Positions 33,137 to 41,943 of a stretch of 64,000 bases of DNA are shown here, piece by piece (the stretch's first letter is position 1; the number at the start of each line of letters is the position of its first letter). This DNA is from Gramella sp. Hel_I_59 (GTDB lineage Bacteria; Bacteroidota; Bacteroidia; Flavobacteriales; Flavobacteriaceae): contig NZ_VFME01000001.1 of assembly GCF_006714895.1 (NCBI RefSeq), positions 248,001 to 312,000 on the forward strand. The letters run 5' to 3'. The position numbers and the translations under genes were made by a program. The notes under the pieces are model-generated. The model ran no database searches. It worked only from the letters and a program-made list of their open reading frames with translations, and had not been told where the DNA came from.

Positions 33137-34825
33137 ATGTCAATATTAAAGTTACAGGGAAGAACAAGAGCTCAGGAAAGTTCAGGAGCAATTGAACGAA
33201 TGTATATCACGATGAGACACCTTTTCAACCGTGGTTTTTATAAGCCTATGGGTGTTTCCGGAGAAACTTTAAGGGAATCCTTACTTACACTACGTCCTGA
33301 GATTTACGGATCAATCGCGAACGAAAAAGCAGAACTGGAAGGTTTGCTATACGTTATAGATCGTTTACCACACGGTATCGAAGAATGCAGGTTTATAAAT
33401 CTTACCAGCGATGAAGGTTACGGGAATTCGCATTTCAAGCCTATTATACCGCCTAAAAGACGTAGAAACTGCTATAGGATCGATGATGAGCAAATGAACA
33501 TTGAGATCACTCGTGGTCGCTCAGAGATCTATGATATCCTTACGCATCTTACTTTTCTATTTATAGAATCGCATAAGATCATGAAAAGGGTGATTATTGA
33601 TGAAGACGGAAGCGTGAACCGGGACTGGGAAAAGCTGGATTTTGCTGTAACTCAAAAAGATCCACTCACACAATCACAGCGGGAAATAGCTCTTACCCAT
33701 ACCGCCAGTATCCTGGGAAGAACTTTTTCAGATATCAATAAACTTTATCCTAAATTTAGCACACCAGACAATCCGGATAGATTTCTTAGAGTGATCTGGT
33801 CACTGGGAAAAATGGCGATCAAGGAAGCGGTTCAGAATGAAAAAAGAATCATCACTTTTAGCCCTGTGTTGCGGGAAAGACTGGGACATCACATTCATGG
33901 AGAAGTCTGGGCGAATGATATTAAGAGTTTTCTTACCAAAGAAGAACTTATTAAAAGACCAATTCATATCATCTCTGCGAATATGCATAGTGTAATGAAC
34001 ACCTTGTATACTCCCTGTGCTTTCAAAACAGAATTGAAAAAGAAAAAACCCCTTGATATTTACGAAGAACTAAGTGATAGTGGCAATGGCAACCTTAGAA
34101 CAAAGATCACCAAATTTGCTCTGGATAACGGGATGACCTTTCTTGAAGATAAAAGTGGAACCAATATCGATGTGCAGATCTTTGATACTGCGCAATTGGA
34201 AGGTGGTTTCCAAACCGATAAATTCGCTGATATAGATCTTTCAGAAAAACCAGTACTAGTGGTCATGGACTACGCATTTGGTGAGCAGGCCTATGAAACT
34301 ATGGATGAACTGCTTAAACCTTTTGATAACGATGGAAAAGAGATCAAGCTTAATGTGAAGTCGGTTTCCATTATGGGGAAAGCCGGAATTCTTGAAGGTG
34401 GAAAGGGAGATATCATGATCCCTGATGCCCATTTATTTGAAGGAACAGCAGATAATTATCCTTTTGAAAACCAGTTAAAGAAATCTGATCTCGAAGGCCA
34501 GGGAATCAGCGTGGTAGACGGAGCAATGATCACTGTACTGGGAACATCACTGCAGAATAAGGATATTCTAAGATTTTTCCATGATTCTACATGGAACGTT
34601 TGTGGACTGGAAATGGAAGGTGCTCATTATCAAAAGGCGATACAGGCAGCTTCCAGGTTACGAGGAAGTATTGATGAAGATGTTCAGGTAAGATATGCTT
34701 ATTACGCATCAGATAATCCATTGGAAACAGGAAGTACGCTTGCTTCTGGGGGACTTGGAACATCTGGAGTAAAACCAACCTATCTTATTACTGAAAAGAT
34801 CCTGGAACAGATCTTCAACTCCTAA
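33137..34825 (+). CDS. Hypothetical protein (DUF6909-like) with nucleosidase-like C-terminal motif
   Basis: Soluble protein of 562 residues with no signal peptide or membrane helix. It resembles a Bacteroidota family I recall as DUF6909 (name from memory). The N-terminal half (about 1-270) is helical and charged, with conserved-looking FINLTSDEGYGNSHFKP. The C-terminal half (about 310-555) contains ISVVDGAMITVLG and CGLEMEGAHYQKAIQAA, similar to the (D/E)MEGA substrate motif of the nucleoside phosphorylase/MTA-SAH nucleosidase superfamily. Catalysis is unproven. It is in the same operon as the GH3 gene and rfbC. Confidence 0.75.
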   Translation: MSILKLQGRTRAQESSGAIERMYITMRHLFNRGFYKPMGVSGETLRESLLTLRPEIYGSIANEKAELEGLLYVIDRLPHGIEECRFINLTSDEGYGNSHFKPIIPPKRRRNCYRIDDEQMNIEITRGRSEIYDILTHLTFLFIESHKIMKRVIIDEDGSVNRDWEKLDFAVTQKDPLTQSQREIALTHTASILGRTFSDINKLYPKFSTPDNPDRFLRVIWSLGKMAIKEAVQNEKRIITFSPVLRERLGHHIHGEVWANDIKSFLTKEELIKRPIHIISANMHSVMNTLYTPCAFKTELKKKKPLDIYEELSDSGNGNLRTKITKFALDNGMTFLEDKSGTNIDVQIFDTAQLEGGFQTDKFADIDLSEKPVLVVMDYAFGEQAYETMDELLKPFDNDGKEIKLNVKSVSIMGKAGILEGGKGDIMIPDAHLFEGTADNYPFENQLKKSDLEGQGISVVDGAMITVLGTSLQNKDILRFFHDSTWNVCGLEMEGAHYQKAIQAASRLRGSIDEDVQVRYAYYASDNPLETGSTLASGGLGTSGVKPTYLITEKILEQIFNS

Positions 34826-34834
34826 AAACCGTTT

Positions 34835-35377
34835 ATGCAAATCGAAAAAACTCCGCTAAAAGACTGCCTGCTCATCAAACCTACCATGTTTGAAGATCAT
34901 CGCGGATTGTTTCTGGAGACCTATCATCGCAAGAGGTTGGCAGAATTTAGTGGTATAGATGCTGAATTTGTTCAGGATAATCAATCCATGTCGCATTATG
35001 GTGTCTTACGAGGTCTGCATTATCAACAGGGAGAATTCGCTCAAACTAAGATCGTAAGAGTGATCCACGGGAAGGTTTTGGATGTGGTGGTGGATTTACG
35101 ACCAGATTCTCCGAGTTTTAAAAAGACTTTTTCAGTCATACTGGACGATGAGAATTTGTTTCAGCTATATGTTCCCAAAGGTTTTGGACATGGCTTTGTA
35201 ACGCTTTCCAAACGTTCTGTTTTTGCTTATAAATGTGATCATTATTATACTCCAGGCTCTGAAGCCGGAATTAGATACAATGATCCCGATCTCAATATCG
35301 ACTGGAATTTTCCAGAAGATCAAATGATCTTATCAGATAAAGACAAAGAGCTTCCATTTCTAAAAGATGTATTTTGA
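34835..35377 (+). CDS. rfbC: dTDP-4-dehydrorhamnose 3,5-epimerase
   Basis: Cupin-fold epimerase of 180 residues acting on dTDP-4-keto-6-deoxyglucose in dTDP-L-rhamnose synthesis. The family motifs are clear: FEDHRGLFLETYH, DNQSMSHYGVLRGLHYQ (catalytic His in RGLHYQ), VVDLRPDSPSF and VPKGFGHGFVTL. The length matches RmlC. The stop codon overlaps the rfbD TTG start (TTGA), a tight coupling. rfbA and rfbB are not in this window, so earlier steps must be encoded elsewhere. Confidence 0.95.
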   Translation: MQIEKTPLKDCLLIKPTMFEDHRGLFLETYHRKRLAEFSGIDAEFVQDNQSMSHYGVLRGLHYQQGEFAQTKIVRVIHGKVLDVVVDLRPDSPSFKKTFSVILDDENLFQLYVPKGFGHGFVTLSKRSVFAYKCDHYYTPGSEAGIRYNDPDLNIDWNFPEDQMILSDKDKELPFLKDVF

Positions 35378-36225
35378 AGAATATCCTGGTAACCGGTGCA
35401 AATGGTCAGTTAGGTTCATGTTTTAGAAAGCATAGAAAAAAATACCCCGATTTTAACTTTGATTTCAAAAGCTCGAAAGAGCTGGATATTAGCAATTTTG
35501 CAGAAGTAGAAAGGCTATTCTCTTCGCGATCTTATGATTTCTGTATTAACGCCGCGGCTTATACCAATGTAGAAAAAGCAGAATCTGAGAAAGAAAAGGC
35601 ATTCCAGATCAATGCTGAAGCGGCAGGTAAACTTGCAGAAGTTTGTGCCGCAAAGCAGGTTAAAATGATCCATTTCTCAACCGATTATGTTTTCGACGGA
35701 AGCAAAACAGAAGCTTACCTCGAAACCGATGATGTAAATCCTATCAATGTTTATGGGGCATCCAAGTTAGCGGGAGAGAGACAGATCAGTGAAGCTCTTG
35801 ATGATCATTTAATCTTCAGAACGAGTTGGTTGTATTCAGAATTTGGACATAATTTCTTTTGTACGATCTTAAAAAAAGCTGCTGAAAAAGCGACCTTAAA
35901 TATTACTACTACGCAGCTTGGTACTCCAACCAACGCCAACGACCTGGCCATGTATGTTCTGGATGGCATTCAGAAAAATTCGTCTGCAACCGGCATTTAC
36001 CATTTTAGCAACCTGGGACAGGCGAGCTGGTATGATTTCGCCGAAGAAATATTGAATTACTCCAGAAAAATAGACCAGGTAGTTCTGATTAAAACGGGAT
36101 TTTTTAAGACCTTGGCTGAAAGACCTGAATATAGTGTGCTTTCCAAGGGAAAAGCAGTACAAGAGTTCGGTGAGATTAAGGACTGGAGAAAGAGTCTGCG
36201 GGACTTGATCGATGAGGTTGTTTAA
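35374..36225 (+). CDS. rfbD: dTDP-4-dehydrorhamnose reductase
   Basis: Final enzyme of dTDP-L-rhamnose synthesis, an extended SDR of 283 residues. The nucleotide-binding motif is VTGANGQLGSCF near the N-terminus, then STDYVFDGSK and the catalytic YGASKLAGE (YxxxK), all typical of RmlD. The TTG start at 35374 overlaps the rfbC stop by 4 nt and gives the expected MKNILVTGANG opening. The UXS-like gene follows after 9 nt. Confidence 0.95.
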   Translation: MKNILVTGANGQLGSCFRKHRKKYPDFNFDFKSSKELDISNFAEVERLFSSRSYDFCINAAAYTNVEKAESEKEKAFQINAEAAGKLAEVCAAKQVKMIHFSTDYVFDGSKTEAYLETDDVNPINVYGASKLAGERQISEALDDHLIFRTSWLYSEFGHNFFCTILKKAAEKATLNITTTQLGTPTNANDLAMYVLDGIQKNSSATGIYHFSNLGQASWYDFAEEILNYSRKIDQVVLIKTGFFKTLAERPEYSVLSKGKAVQEFGEIKDWRKSLRDLIDEVV

Positions 36226-36234
36226 AACGAGAAT

Positions 36235-37224
36235 ATGGCTAAAAGAATACTAATTACCGGAGCAGCGGGATTTTTAGGATCTCACTTATGTGACCGGTTT
36301 ATCAGGGAAGGTTATTCTGTTATTGGAATGGATAATCTTATTACTGGTGATCTTAAGAATATTGAACATCTCATCAAGGAAAAGAATTTCGAATTTCATC
36401 ATCATGATATTACTAAATTCGTTCATGTCGCTGGAGATCTTGATTATATATTGCACTTTGCCTCCCCAGCGAGTCCTATAGATTATTTGAAAATTCCTAT
36501 ACAAACCTTGAAGGTTGGTTCCTTTGGAACCCATCACTGTCTTGGTCTGGCAAAGGAAAAAAATGCCAGAATTCTTATTGCTTCCACTTCTGAAGTATAC
36601 GGAGATCCTTTGGTACATCCGCAGAACGAAGATTATTACGGGAATGTGAACACGATAGGCCCTCGAGGAGTTTATGATGAAGCAAAACGTTTTCAGGAAT
36701 CTATCACCATGGCGTATCATAGATTTCACGGACTGGAAACAAGAATCGCGAGAATTTTCAACACATATGGCCCGCGTATGCGACTTAATGATGGTCGAGT
36801 GATTCCAGCTTTTATTGGTCAGGCATTGAGGGGAGAGGACCTTACCGTTTTTGGAGATGGTTCGCAAACACGTTCTTTCTGCTTTGTGGATGACCAGGTA
36901 GAAGGCATTTACCGACTTTTACTTAGCGACTATTCCAATCCCGTAAATATTGGAAATCCTGATGAAATCACGATCCTTGATTTTGCAAAAGAGATCATTA
37001 AACTAACCGGAACAGATCAGAAGATCGTTTTTCAGGAATTACCGCAGGATGATCCAATGCAACGTCAGCCCGATATTACGAGAGCCAAGGAAATTCTGGG
37101 CTGGGAACCTCAGGTCTCAAGGAGTGAGGGTATGAAGATCACCTATGACCACTTCCGGAGTATGAGTAAAGAGGAACTGGATAAGAGAGAGCACAAGGAT
37201 TTTTCAGCACATATTAGACGATAG
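36235..37224 (+). CDS. NAD-dependent SDR epimerase, UDP-glucuronate decarboxylase-like (UDP-xylose synthase)
   Basis: Protein of 329 residues resembling UDP-glucuronic acid decarboxylase (UXS), which makes UDP-xylose. The Rossmann motif is [16 protein letters not shown]; the UXS-like segments are [37 protein letters not shown] and the catalytic YDEAKRFQE (YxxxK), followed by [10 protein letters not shown] and [13 protein letters not shown]. It suggests xylose or a derived sugar in a surface glycan. It sits between rfbD and a glycosyltransferase with spacings of 9 and 1 nt. Confidence 0.9.
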   Translation: MAKRILITGAAGFLGSHLCDRFIREGYSVIGMDNLITGDLKNIEHLIKEKNFEFHHHDITKFVHVAGDLDYILHFASPASPIDYLKIPIQTLKVGSFGTHHCLGLAKEKNARILIASTSEVYGDPLVHPQNEDYYGNVNTIGPRGVYDEAKRFQESITMAYHRFHGLETRIARIFNTYGPRMRLNDGRVIPAFIGQALRGEDLTVFGDGSQTRSFCFVDDQVEGIYRLLLSDYSNPVNIGNPDEITILDFAKEIIKLTGTDQKIVFQELPQDDPMQRQPDITRAKEILGWEPQVSRSEGMKITYDHFRSMSKEELDKREHKDFSAHIRR

Positions 37225-37225
37225 A

Positions 37226-37996
37226 ATGAAGGAGGGACTGGTGTCTGTCATAATGCCTGCTTACAATAGTGCAGCCTACATTGCTGATGCAATTCGCTCT
37301 GTAATTTGCCAGACTTACCATAACTGGGAACTGCTTATCGTAAATGATGCTTCCAATGATTCCACTGCACAGATCCTGCAGAAATTTGATTCCGAAGAAA
37401 ATAGAATCAGGGTTTTTACCAATTCGGCGAATAAAGGAACTGCGTACTCCCGCAACAAAGCGATTGAAGCTGCAGAGGGACAGTTTATCTCATTTCTGGA
37501 TGCAGATGACCTCTGGAAGGAAAATAAGCTGAAGAAACAGCTAGAAGTTCTTTCCAAGACTAATGTCGCGGCTTGTTTCTCCAGTTACCAGTTGATGCAT
37601 GACACTGGAAAAAAAAGCAATATTATCATTCAAGCCTTACCAGTGTTGAGTCATCGAAGGTTGCTCAAAGCAAATTATGTAGGGAACTTAACTGGTATTT
37701 ATAATGCCGGACTGTTAGGAAAGATCTATGCTCCAGACCTTCGGAAGCGCCAGGACTGGGCAATGTGGTTAAGAGTTATTGAAGAAGGTGGACCTATGGA
37801 AGGAATCTGGGAATCCCTGGCCTATTATAGACTTCGGAAGAATTCCATTTCAGGCAATAAACTGGAAATGCTGAAATATAATTACAAGGTTTACCGCCTT
37901 GCGGGCTTTGGCCGAAGAGCATCGCTTAAAAAAATGCTTATTTTCCTGAACGAGCAATTCTTTGTAAAATCGAAGCAGAAATTAACTATTGAATAA
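37226..37996 (+). CDS. Glycosyltransferase family 2 protein
   Basis: GT-A inverting glycosyltransferase of 256 residues. The opening VSVIMPAYNSAAYIADAIRSVICQTYHNWELLIVNDAS and the DXD-type FLDADDLW motif (about 90-96) are the GT2 hallmarks. The C-terminal part includes RKRQDWAMWLRVIE, common in LPS/capsule GT2 enzymes. It has no membrane helix. Last gene of the M23-GH3-rfb operon. Its 3' end overlaps the convergent CapK-like gene by 11 nt. The sugar donor is unknown; UDP-xylose or dTDP-rhamnose from the neighbouring genes are plausible. Confidence 0.9.
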   Translation: MKEGLVSVIMPAYNSAAYIADAIRSVICQTYHNWELLIVNDASNDSTAQILQKFDSEENRIRVFTNSANKGTAYSRNKAIEAAEGQFISFLDADDLWKENKLKKQLEVLSKTNVAACFSSYQLMHDTGKKSNIIIQALPVLSHRRLLKANYVGNLTGIYNAGLLGKIYAPDLRKRQDWAMWLRVIEEGGPMEGIWESLAYYRLRKNSISGNKLEMLKYNYKVYRLAGFGRRASLKKMLIFLNEQFFVKSKQKLTIE

Positions 37997-39296
37997 GCGA
38001 GGTAAATTGTTTTAGTTTCCCGCTTTTAGTGCGTTTAAGTACCTCATTTTTCTGAAAGCCGATCTTCAGATCTTTTCCCACATATATTTCGATCGCCTTC
38101 ATAATACTTTTTCTCTGAACCTCAGAAAGTTTGATATCGCTCACATAATCTATATGAAAAGTATCCAGGCTGGTTTGAGTAATAATAAATTCCCTGATGT
38201 TTCCGCTGTCTTCTATAATGGTTTTCGTGACATAATAGAAGGTTAATCCTGGAACTACTTTCCCATCTGGTAAACGGGCGATATCATTCGTACGACCCAC
38301 TAATTTTTCCAGAACAGGCTTTTTAAGGGTACTTCTGGTAGATAAAGCCCCTGTATCCCCAATATCATAGCGTATCATTGGGTGAGCATAGTTATATAAA
38401 GCCGTGATCACAATCCGGCCCTCCTCACCATAGGGCAATATCCTGTCATTCGCATCGAGAATCTCCACGTAAAGATCTTCAGAATTTACGATCCAGTGAT
38501 GGTTAGGATCCTCGAAAGCAATAAGTCCAACCTCGCTTGCGCCGTATTCATTGATCACCGGGACTCCCAGAACATTTTCGATCAGTTCTTTATCATTTTT
38601 AAAGAGTCTTTCAGAAGTTACAATGCATATTTTAAGACTTGGACAAAGATCCTTCAGCAGGATTTCGCGATCCTTTAAAAATTTTGCGAATAGCAGGATG
38701 GCACTGGTGTAACCATTCAGATAATTGAAATCTGCCTTTTTAAAACGTTCCAGAAACGATTCCATTTTCTGTTCACTAAGATCAAAAATATTGAACCTCC
38801 GCCTCAGGCTTATTCTGTCCTTCAATCGTTCCTGCACATTTCCGAAGAAATCAAGAGGAATTCCGTAGAACCTGGCCTGTAACGAGGTGTTAAGATCGAT
38901 TCCATACCAGGAATAGCGATCCTGAAAACCAGCCCAGCTCAAGGCATGAGCAAACCTGTTTTTGGCAAATATAAATGGATGTCCACTGCTTCCGGAAGTT
39001 TTCCCTACATAAGCCGACTTCGTTGTATACGTAGAACTTAACCTATCCTTGAGCGGTTGTTGCAGATCAGATTTTTTCATGATCGGGACTTTGCTCCAAT
39101 CGTCAAAACCTTCCCATTTAAAAAAATCGCGGTAAAAATCGTTATGCTGAATATGATAGTCCAGCAATAGATTTCTCTGCCGGTATTGATACTTCTCATA
39201 TTCGGCTTCAGGGATGTTCTTAACCTCCTCGAGTTTTTTCTGAGCCCGCTGAATAGGGAATTTATTGAGTTGTAAAGATAATCTGAACCAATCCAA
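37986..39296 (-). CDS. CapK-like phenylacetate-CoA ligase family protein
   Basis: Adenylate-forming enzyme of 436 residues similar to CapK/PaaK proteins found in capsule and polysaccharide clusters. The P-loop is GKTSGSSGHPF, with further motifs NEYGASEVGLIAFED and IRYDIGDTGAL. The start is TTG 39296; no ATG fits better. It is not in the neighbouring operon but converges on the GT2 gene with an 11-nt overlap. CapK proteins are thought to activate an acyl group for transfer to a glycan, but the substrate is unknown. Confidence 0.85.
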   Translation of the reverse strand: MDWFRLSLQLNKFPIQRAQKKLEEVKNIPEAEYEKYQYRQRNLLLDYHIQHNDFYRDFFKWEGFDDWSKVPIMKKSDLQQPLKDRLSSTYTTKSAYVGKTSGSSGHPFIFAKNRFAHALSWAGFQDRYSWYGIDLNTSLQARFYGIPLDFFGNVQERLKDRISLRRRFNIFDLSEQKMESFLERFKKADFNYLNGYTSAILLFAKFLKDREILLKDLCPSLKICIVTSERLFKNDKELIENVLGVPVINEYGASEVGLIAFEDPNHHWIVNSEDLYVEILDANDRILPYGEEGRIVITALYNYAHPMIRYDIGDTGALSTRSTLKKPVLEKLVGRTNDIARLPDGKVVPGLTFYYVTKTIIEDSGNIREFIITQTSLDTFHIDYVSDIKLSEVQRKSIMKAIEIYVGKDLKIGFQKNEVLKRTKSGKLKQFTSLIQ

Positions 39297-39324
39297 GTGT
39301 AGAAGCGCTTTTTTAACGAATTTA

Positions 39325-39356
39325 TTGGTGCTTCAATGTACAAACATTTATTTTTG
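39325..39356 (+). promoter_or_regulatory. Promoter for purD (TTG-N21-TAnnTTTG)
   Basis: A -33 TTG at 39325-39327 is followed after 21 nt by TATTTTTG at 39349-39356, 24 nt before the purD ATG. Both halves of the Bacteroidota promoter are recognisable. Confidence 0.55.
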
Positions 39357-39380
39357 ATGCAACAATTAAAATTTGAAGCT

Positions 39381-40652
39381 ATGAATATTCTCATTCTTGG
39401 TTCCGGTGGACGCGAGCATACTTTTGCCTGGAAGATTGCCCAAAGTGATCTATGCGATAAACTTTATGTAGGACCCGGGAATGCCGGCACAGCAGCTATT
39501 GCAGAAAACCTGGATATCAATCCGATTGATTTTGCTCAGGTAGGAAAAGTTGCCCTGGCAAAGAATATTGATATGATCGTGGTTGGACCGGAAGATCCTC
39601 TAGTCAAAGGAATCGTGGATTTCTTTAAGAATGATGATCAATTAAAGCATATTCAAATGATCGGGCCTTCTCAGCGCGGAGCTTTATTGGAAGGTAGTAA
39701 GGAACGTGCCAAGGAATTTATGGCTCTCTACAATATACCTACTGCTGCCTATGAGAGTTTCAGTTTTGAAAGTTTACAGGCAGGGAAACGTTTTCTGGAA
39801 ACTTTAAAACCTCCTTACGTGTTGAAAGCCGATGGTTTGGCTGCAGGGAAGGGAGTGCTTATTATTGAAGATCTGGACGAAGCTAAAAAGGAACTGGAAA
39901 ACATGCTTTCAGGGAAGTTTGGTGCGGCTAGTCAGAAGGTGGTGATCGAAGAATTCCTTGATGGGATCGAATTAAGCGTATTTGTACTAACCGATGGTGA
40001 GAATTATAAGATCCTTCCAACGGCAAAAGATTATAAAAGAATAGGCGAGGGGGACACCGGCCTTAATACCGGTGGTATGGGGGCAATTTCACCTGTACCT
40101 TTTGCAGATGAAACCCTAATGAAAAAGATCGAGGACCGTATCGTGAAACCAACGGTGAATGGTCTTAAAGCTGAAGATATCGATTACAAAGGCTTTGTTT
40201 TTATAGGTTTGATCAAAGTAGGGAATGAGCCTTATGTGATCGAGTATAATGTTAGAATGGGTGATCCTGAAACTGAAGTCGTATTACCAAGAATAAAGTC
40301 TGATCTGGTTGCATTACTGGAATCTGCCTGGAAAGGTGAACTAAATACTGCAAGTCTTGAAATCGATGAACGGTCTGCGACAACAGTGATGCTGGTATCT
40401 GGAGGTTACCCGGAATCTTATGAAAAAGGAAAGCCTATCACAGGACTGGAAAAAGTTAAAGATTCTCTCGTATTCCATGCAGGAACGAGCAGAACTGAAG
40501 AAGGAGTTGTAACTAGTGGAGGCCGCGTAATAGCGGTAAGTTCCTTTGCGGATGATTACAAACAGGCACTAAAAAAATCTTACCAAAGTGCAGAATTGTT
40601 GCAATTTGATAAGATGTATTTTAGAAAGGATTTAGGTTTTGACCTATCCTAA
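39381..40652 (+). CDS. purD: Phosphoribosylamine-glycine ligase (GARS)
   Basis: ATP-grasp enzyme joining glycine to phosphoribosylamine in purine synthesis. It has 423 residues from ATG 39381, which gives the canonical opening MNILILGSGGREHTFAW; an upstream in-frame ATG (39336) would overlap the promoter. The ATP-grasp motifs include KADGLAAGKGV and the family signature NVRMGDPETEVVLPRI. It is monocistronic here, separate from other pur genes. The 3' end overlaps the convergent DUF6341-type gene by 9 nt. Confidence 0.96.
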   Translation: MNILILGSGGREHTFAWKIAQSDLCDKLYVGPGNAGTAAIAENLDINPIDFAQVGKVALAKNIDMIVVGPEDPLVKGIVDFFKNDDQLKHIQMIGPSQRGALLEGSKERAKEFMALYNIPTAAYESFSFESLQAGKRFLETLKPPYVLKADGLAAGKGVLIIEDLDEAKKELENMLSGKFGAASQKVVIEEFLDGIELSVFVLTDGENYKILPTAKDYKRIGEGDTGLNTGGMGAISPVPFADETLMKKIEDRIVKPTVNGLKAEDIDYKGFVFIGLIKVGNEPYVIEYNVRMGDPETEVVLPRIKSDLVALLESAWKGELNTASLEIDERSATTVMLVSGGYPESYEKGKPITGLEKVKDSLVFHAGTSRTEEGVVTSGGRVIAVSSFADDYKQALKKSYQSAELLQFDKMYFRKDLGFDLS

Positions 40653-40871
40653 GAATGAATGTGAAGTAGATTCTCTGTTTTCTTCGTTATTATCGTTAAA
40701 GGATTTTAGCTGCTTCATCCAGTAAAGAAAAGCTAGAAAACCAATAGCCATAAAGATCCAGTTCAATCCATTGGCAAGAAACCAGGAATCAAGTTCCAAA
40801 GCTCTTAATTCGTCTAATGGAGCCAGGAGTAACCCAAACAAATCTTCTATTCCTTCAAAAAAATCTTTCAT
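40644..40871 (-). CDS. DUF6341-like small membrane protein
   Basis: Protein of 75 residues starting at ATG 40871; a longer reading frame exists upstream but would run through the promoter element. It contains ELDSWFLANGLNWIFMAIGFLAFLYWMKQL, one transmembrane helix preceded by an amphipathic stretch, and ends THSFL-like. It resembles a flavobacterial family I recall as DUF6341 (name from memory). The function is unknown. It is divergent from the DUF6427-like gene and converges on purD. Confidence 0.75.
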   Translation of the reverse strand: MKDFFEGIEDLFGLLLAPLDELRALELDSWFLANGLNWIFMAIGFLAFLYWMKQLKSFNDNNEENRESTSHSFLG

Positions 40872-40894
40872 GATCGTATCATTAATTGTGACTA

Positions 40895-40902
40895 CAAAAA
40901 TA
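40895..40902 (-). promoter_or_regulatory. -7 promoter element (TAnnTTTG) for the DUF6341-like gene
   Basis: Reads TATTTTTG on the - strand, 23 nt before the ATG at 40871. It supports that ATG rather than the longer upstream frame. Confidence 0.45.
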
Positions 40903-40914
40903 TAAAAACTACCA

Positions 40915-41838
40915 ATGCTAACAAGCTTTTTTAGCAAATCCAAACCTATTAACCTTACAGTGATCGTTCTGCTGCTGGTAATCTTTTATACCGGCGTGAA
41001 CTTTTTTCACTGGGAAAATGGTTTCGAGATACTGGATTTACTGCAAAAGATTGGTGTTTTGGGTTTGCTTGTTCTAAGCTTGTTCGTGCTCAATTTTATC
41101 GCAAAGAAAAATGAACTCACTAAGCGGAGTGCTTATAAAACCCTGCTTTTTGCAATTTTCGCAATCAGTTTTAGTGAACTTCTGGCTAATACGCCGGTAA
41201 TCATTTCCAATCTTTGCATCCTGCTCGCCTTACGGAGAATCATTAGCCTCAAATCACACAAATTTGTACAGCAAAAGATCTTTGATGCAACTTTCTGGAT
41301 AGCCATTGCCACCCTTTATAACTTCTGGTCGGTACTGTTCTTTCTGCTTATATTTTTCGCGATTCTTAATTTTGCTTCAGCTTTCAAAAACTGGCTGGTA
41401 CCTTTTGTAGCTTTTCTTGCGGTAGCTATCCTGACGGTAACATTTCATCTTCTTGCTTATGACGAGTTCTATACATTGAATGACTGGTTTCAGACCAGTA
41501 ATTTTGACTTTAGTCGTTATAACGTAGCATCGATACTAGTTCCATTAAGTATCATTCTGGGCTTGCTTTTCTGGACACTTATTCAATATTTCAGTGCGAT
41601 ACAGAAGGCAAGTATTACCAGAAGACCGGTGTTAAGCATGATCCTGTTCTGCCTGGTAATTTCTATTGCTGTTGCGATCTTCGCACCGACTAAAAATGGA
41701 AGTGAACTTATATTCTTCTTTGTACCTCTTAGTATCATTGCTTCTAACTATTTTGATAGCAAGAAGGATCGCATATTCAAGGAAATACTACTGGCAGTGC
41801 TAATTCTTATGCCATTTGTCCTGGTTTTTCTGGGTTAA
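40915..41838 (+). CDS. DUF6427-like polytopic membrane protein
   Basis: Inner-membrane protein of 307 residues with about eight to ten hydrophobic helices and a conserved-looking opening MLTSFFSKSKPINL. It resembles a Bacteroidota family I recall as DUF6427. The function is unknown; no catalytic motif is visible. The gene is divergent from the DUF6341-like gene with a 43-nt spacer. In Flavobacteriia I recall this pair lying next to purD, so the arrangement appears conserved. Confidence 0.78.
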   Translation: MLTSFFSKSKPINLTVIVLLLVIFYTGVNFFHWENGFEILDLLQKIGVLGLLVLSLFVLNFIAKKNELTKRSAYKTLLFAIFAISFSELLANTPVIISNLCILLALRRIISLKSHKFVQQKIFDATFWIAIATLYNFWSVLFFLLIFFAILNFASAFKNWLVPFVAFLAVAILTVTFHLLAYDEFYTLNDWFQTSNFDFSRYNVASILVPLSIILGLLFWTLIQYFSAIQKASITRRPVLSMILFCLVISIAVAIFAPTKNGSELIFFFVPLSIIASNYFDSKKDRIFKEILLAVLILMPFVLVFLG

Positions 41839-41880
41839 ACCATTTCCTTCAGATTCACCGGAATCTCTTTATAAAAATAA

Positions 41881-41888
41881 TATCTTTG
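41881..41888 (+). promoter_or_regulatory. -7 promoter element (TAnnTTTG) for the DUF4254-GT9 operon
   Basis: TATCTTTG, 55 nt upstream of the ATG at 41944, giving a longer leader (about 50 nt) than other genes here. A weak hairpin AGATTC / GAATCT lies just upstream (41850-41865). Confidence 0.45.
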
Positions 41889-41943
41889 CAAAACCTGAGC
41901 ATTTCAGGCCAATTCGCATTCAATTTATATTAAAAACAACTTT

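Noticed and set aside
36286..36867. 193-codon open frame antisense to the UDP-glucuronate decarboxylase-like gene
   Set aside because: It is a mirror frame of a well-conserved gene, with atypical composition and no promoter or start context.
39336..39380. ATG 39336 as the purD start
   Set aside because: It would place the -7 promoter element inside the gene, and the extra residues precede the canonical MNILILGSGGREH opening.
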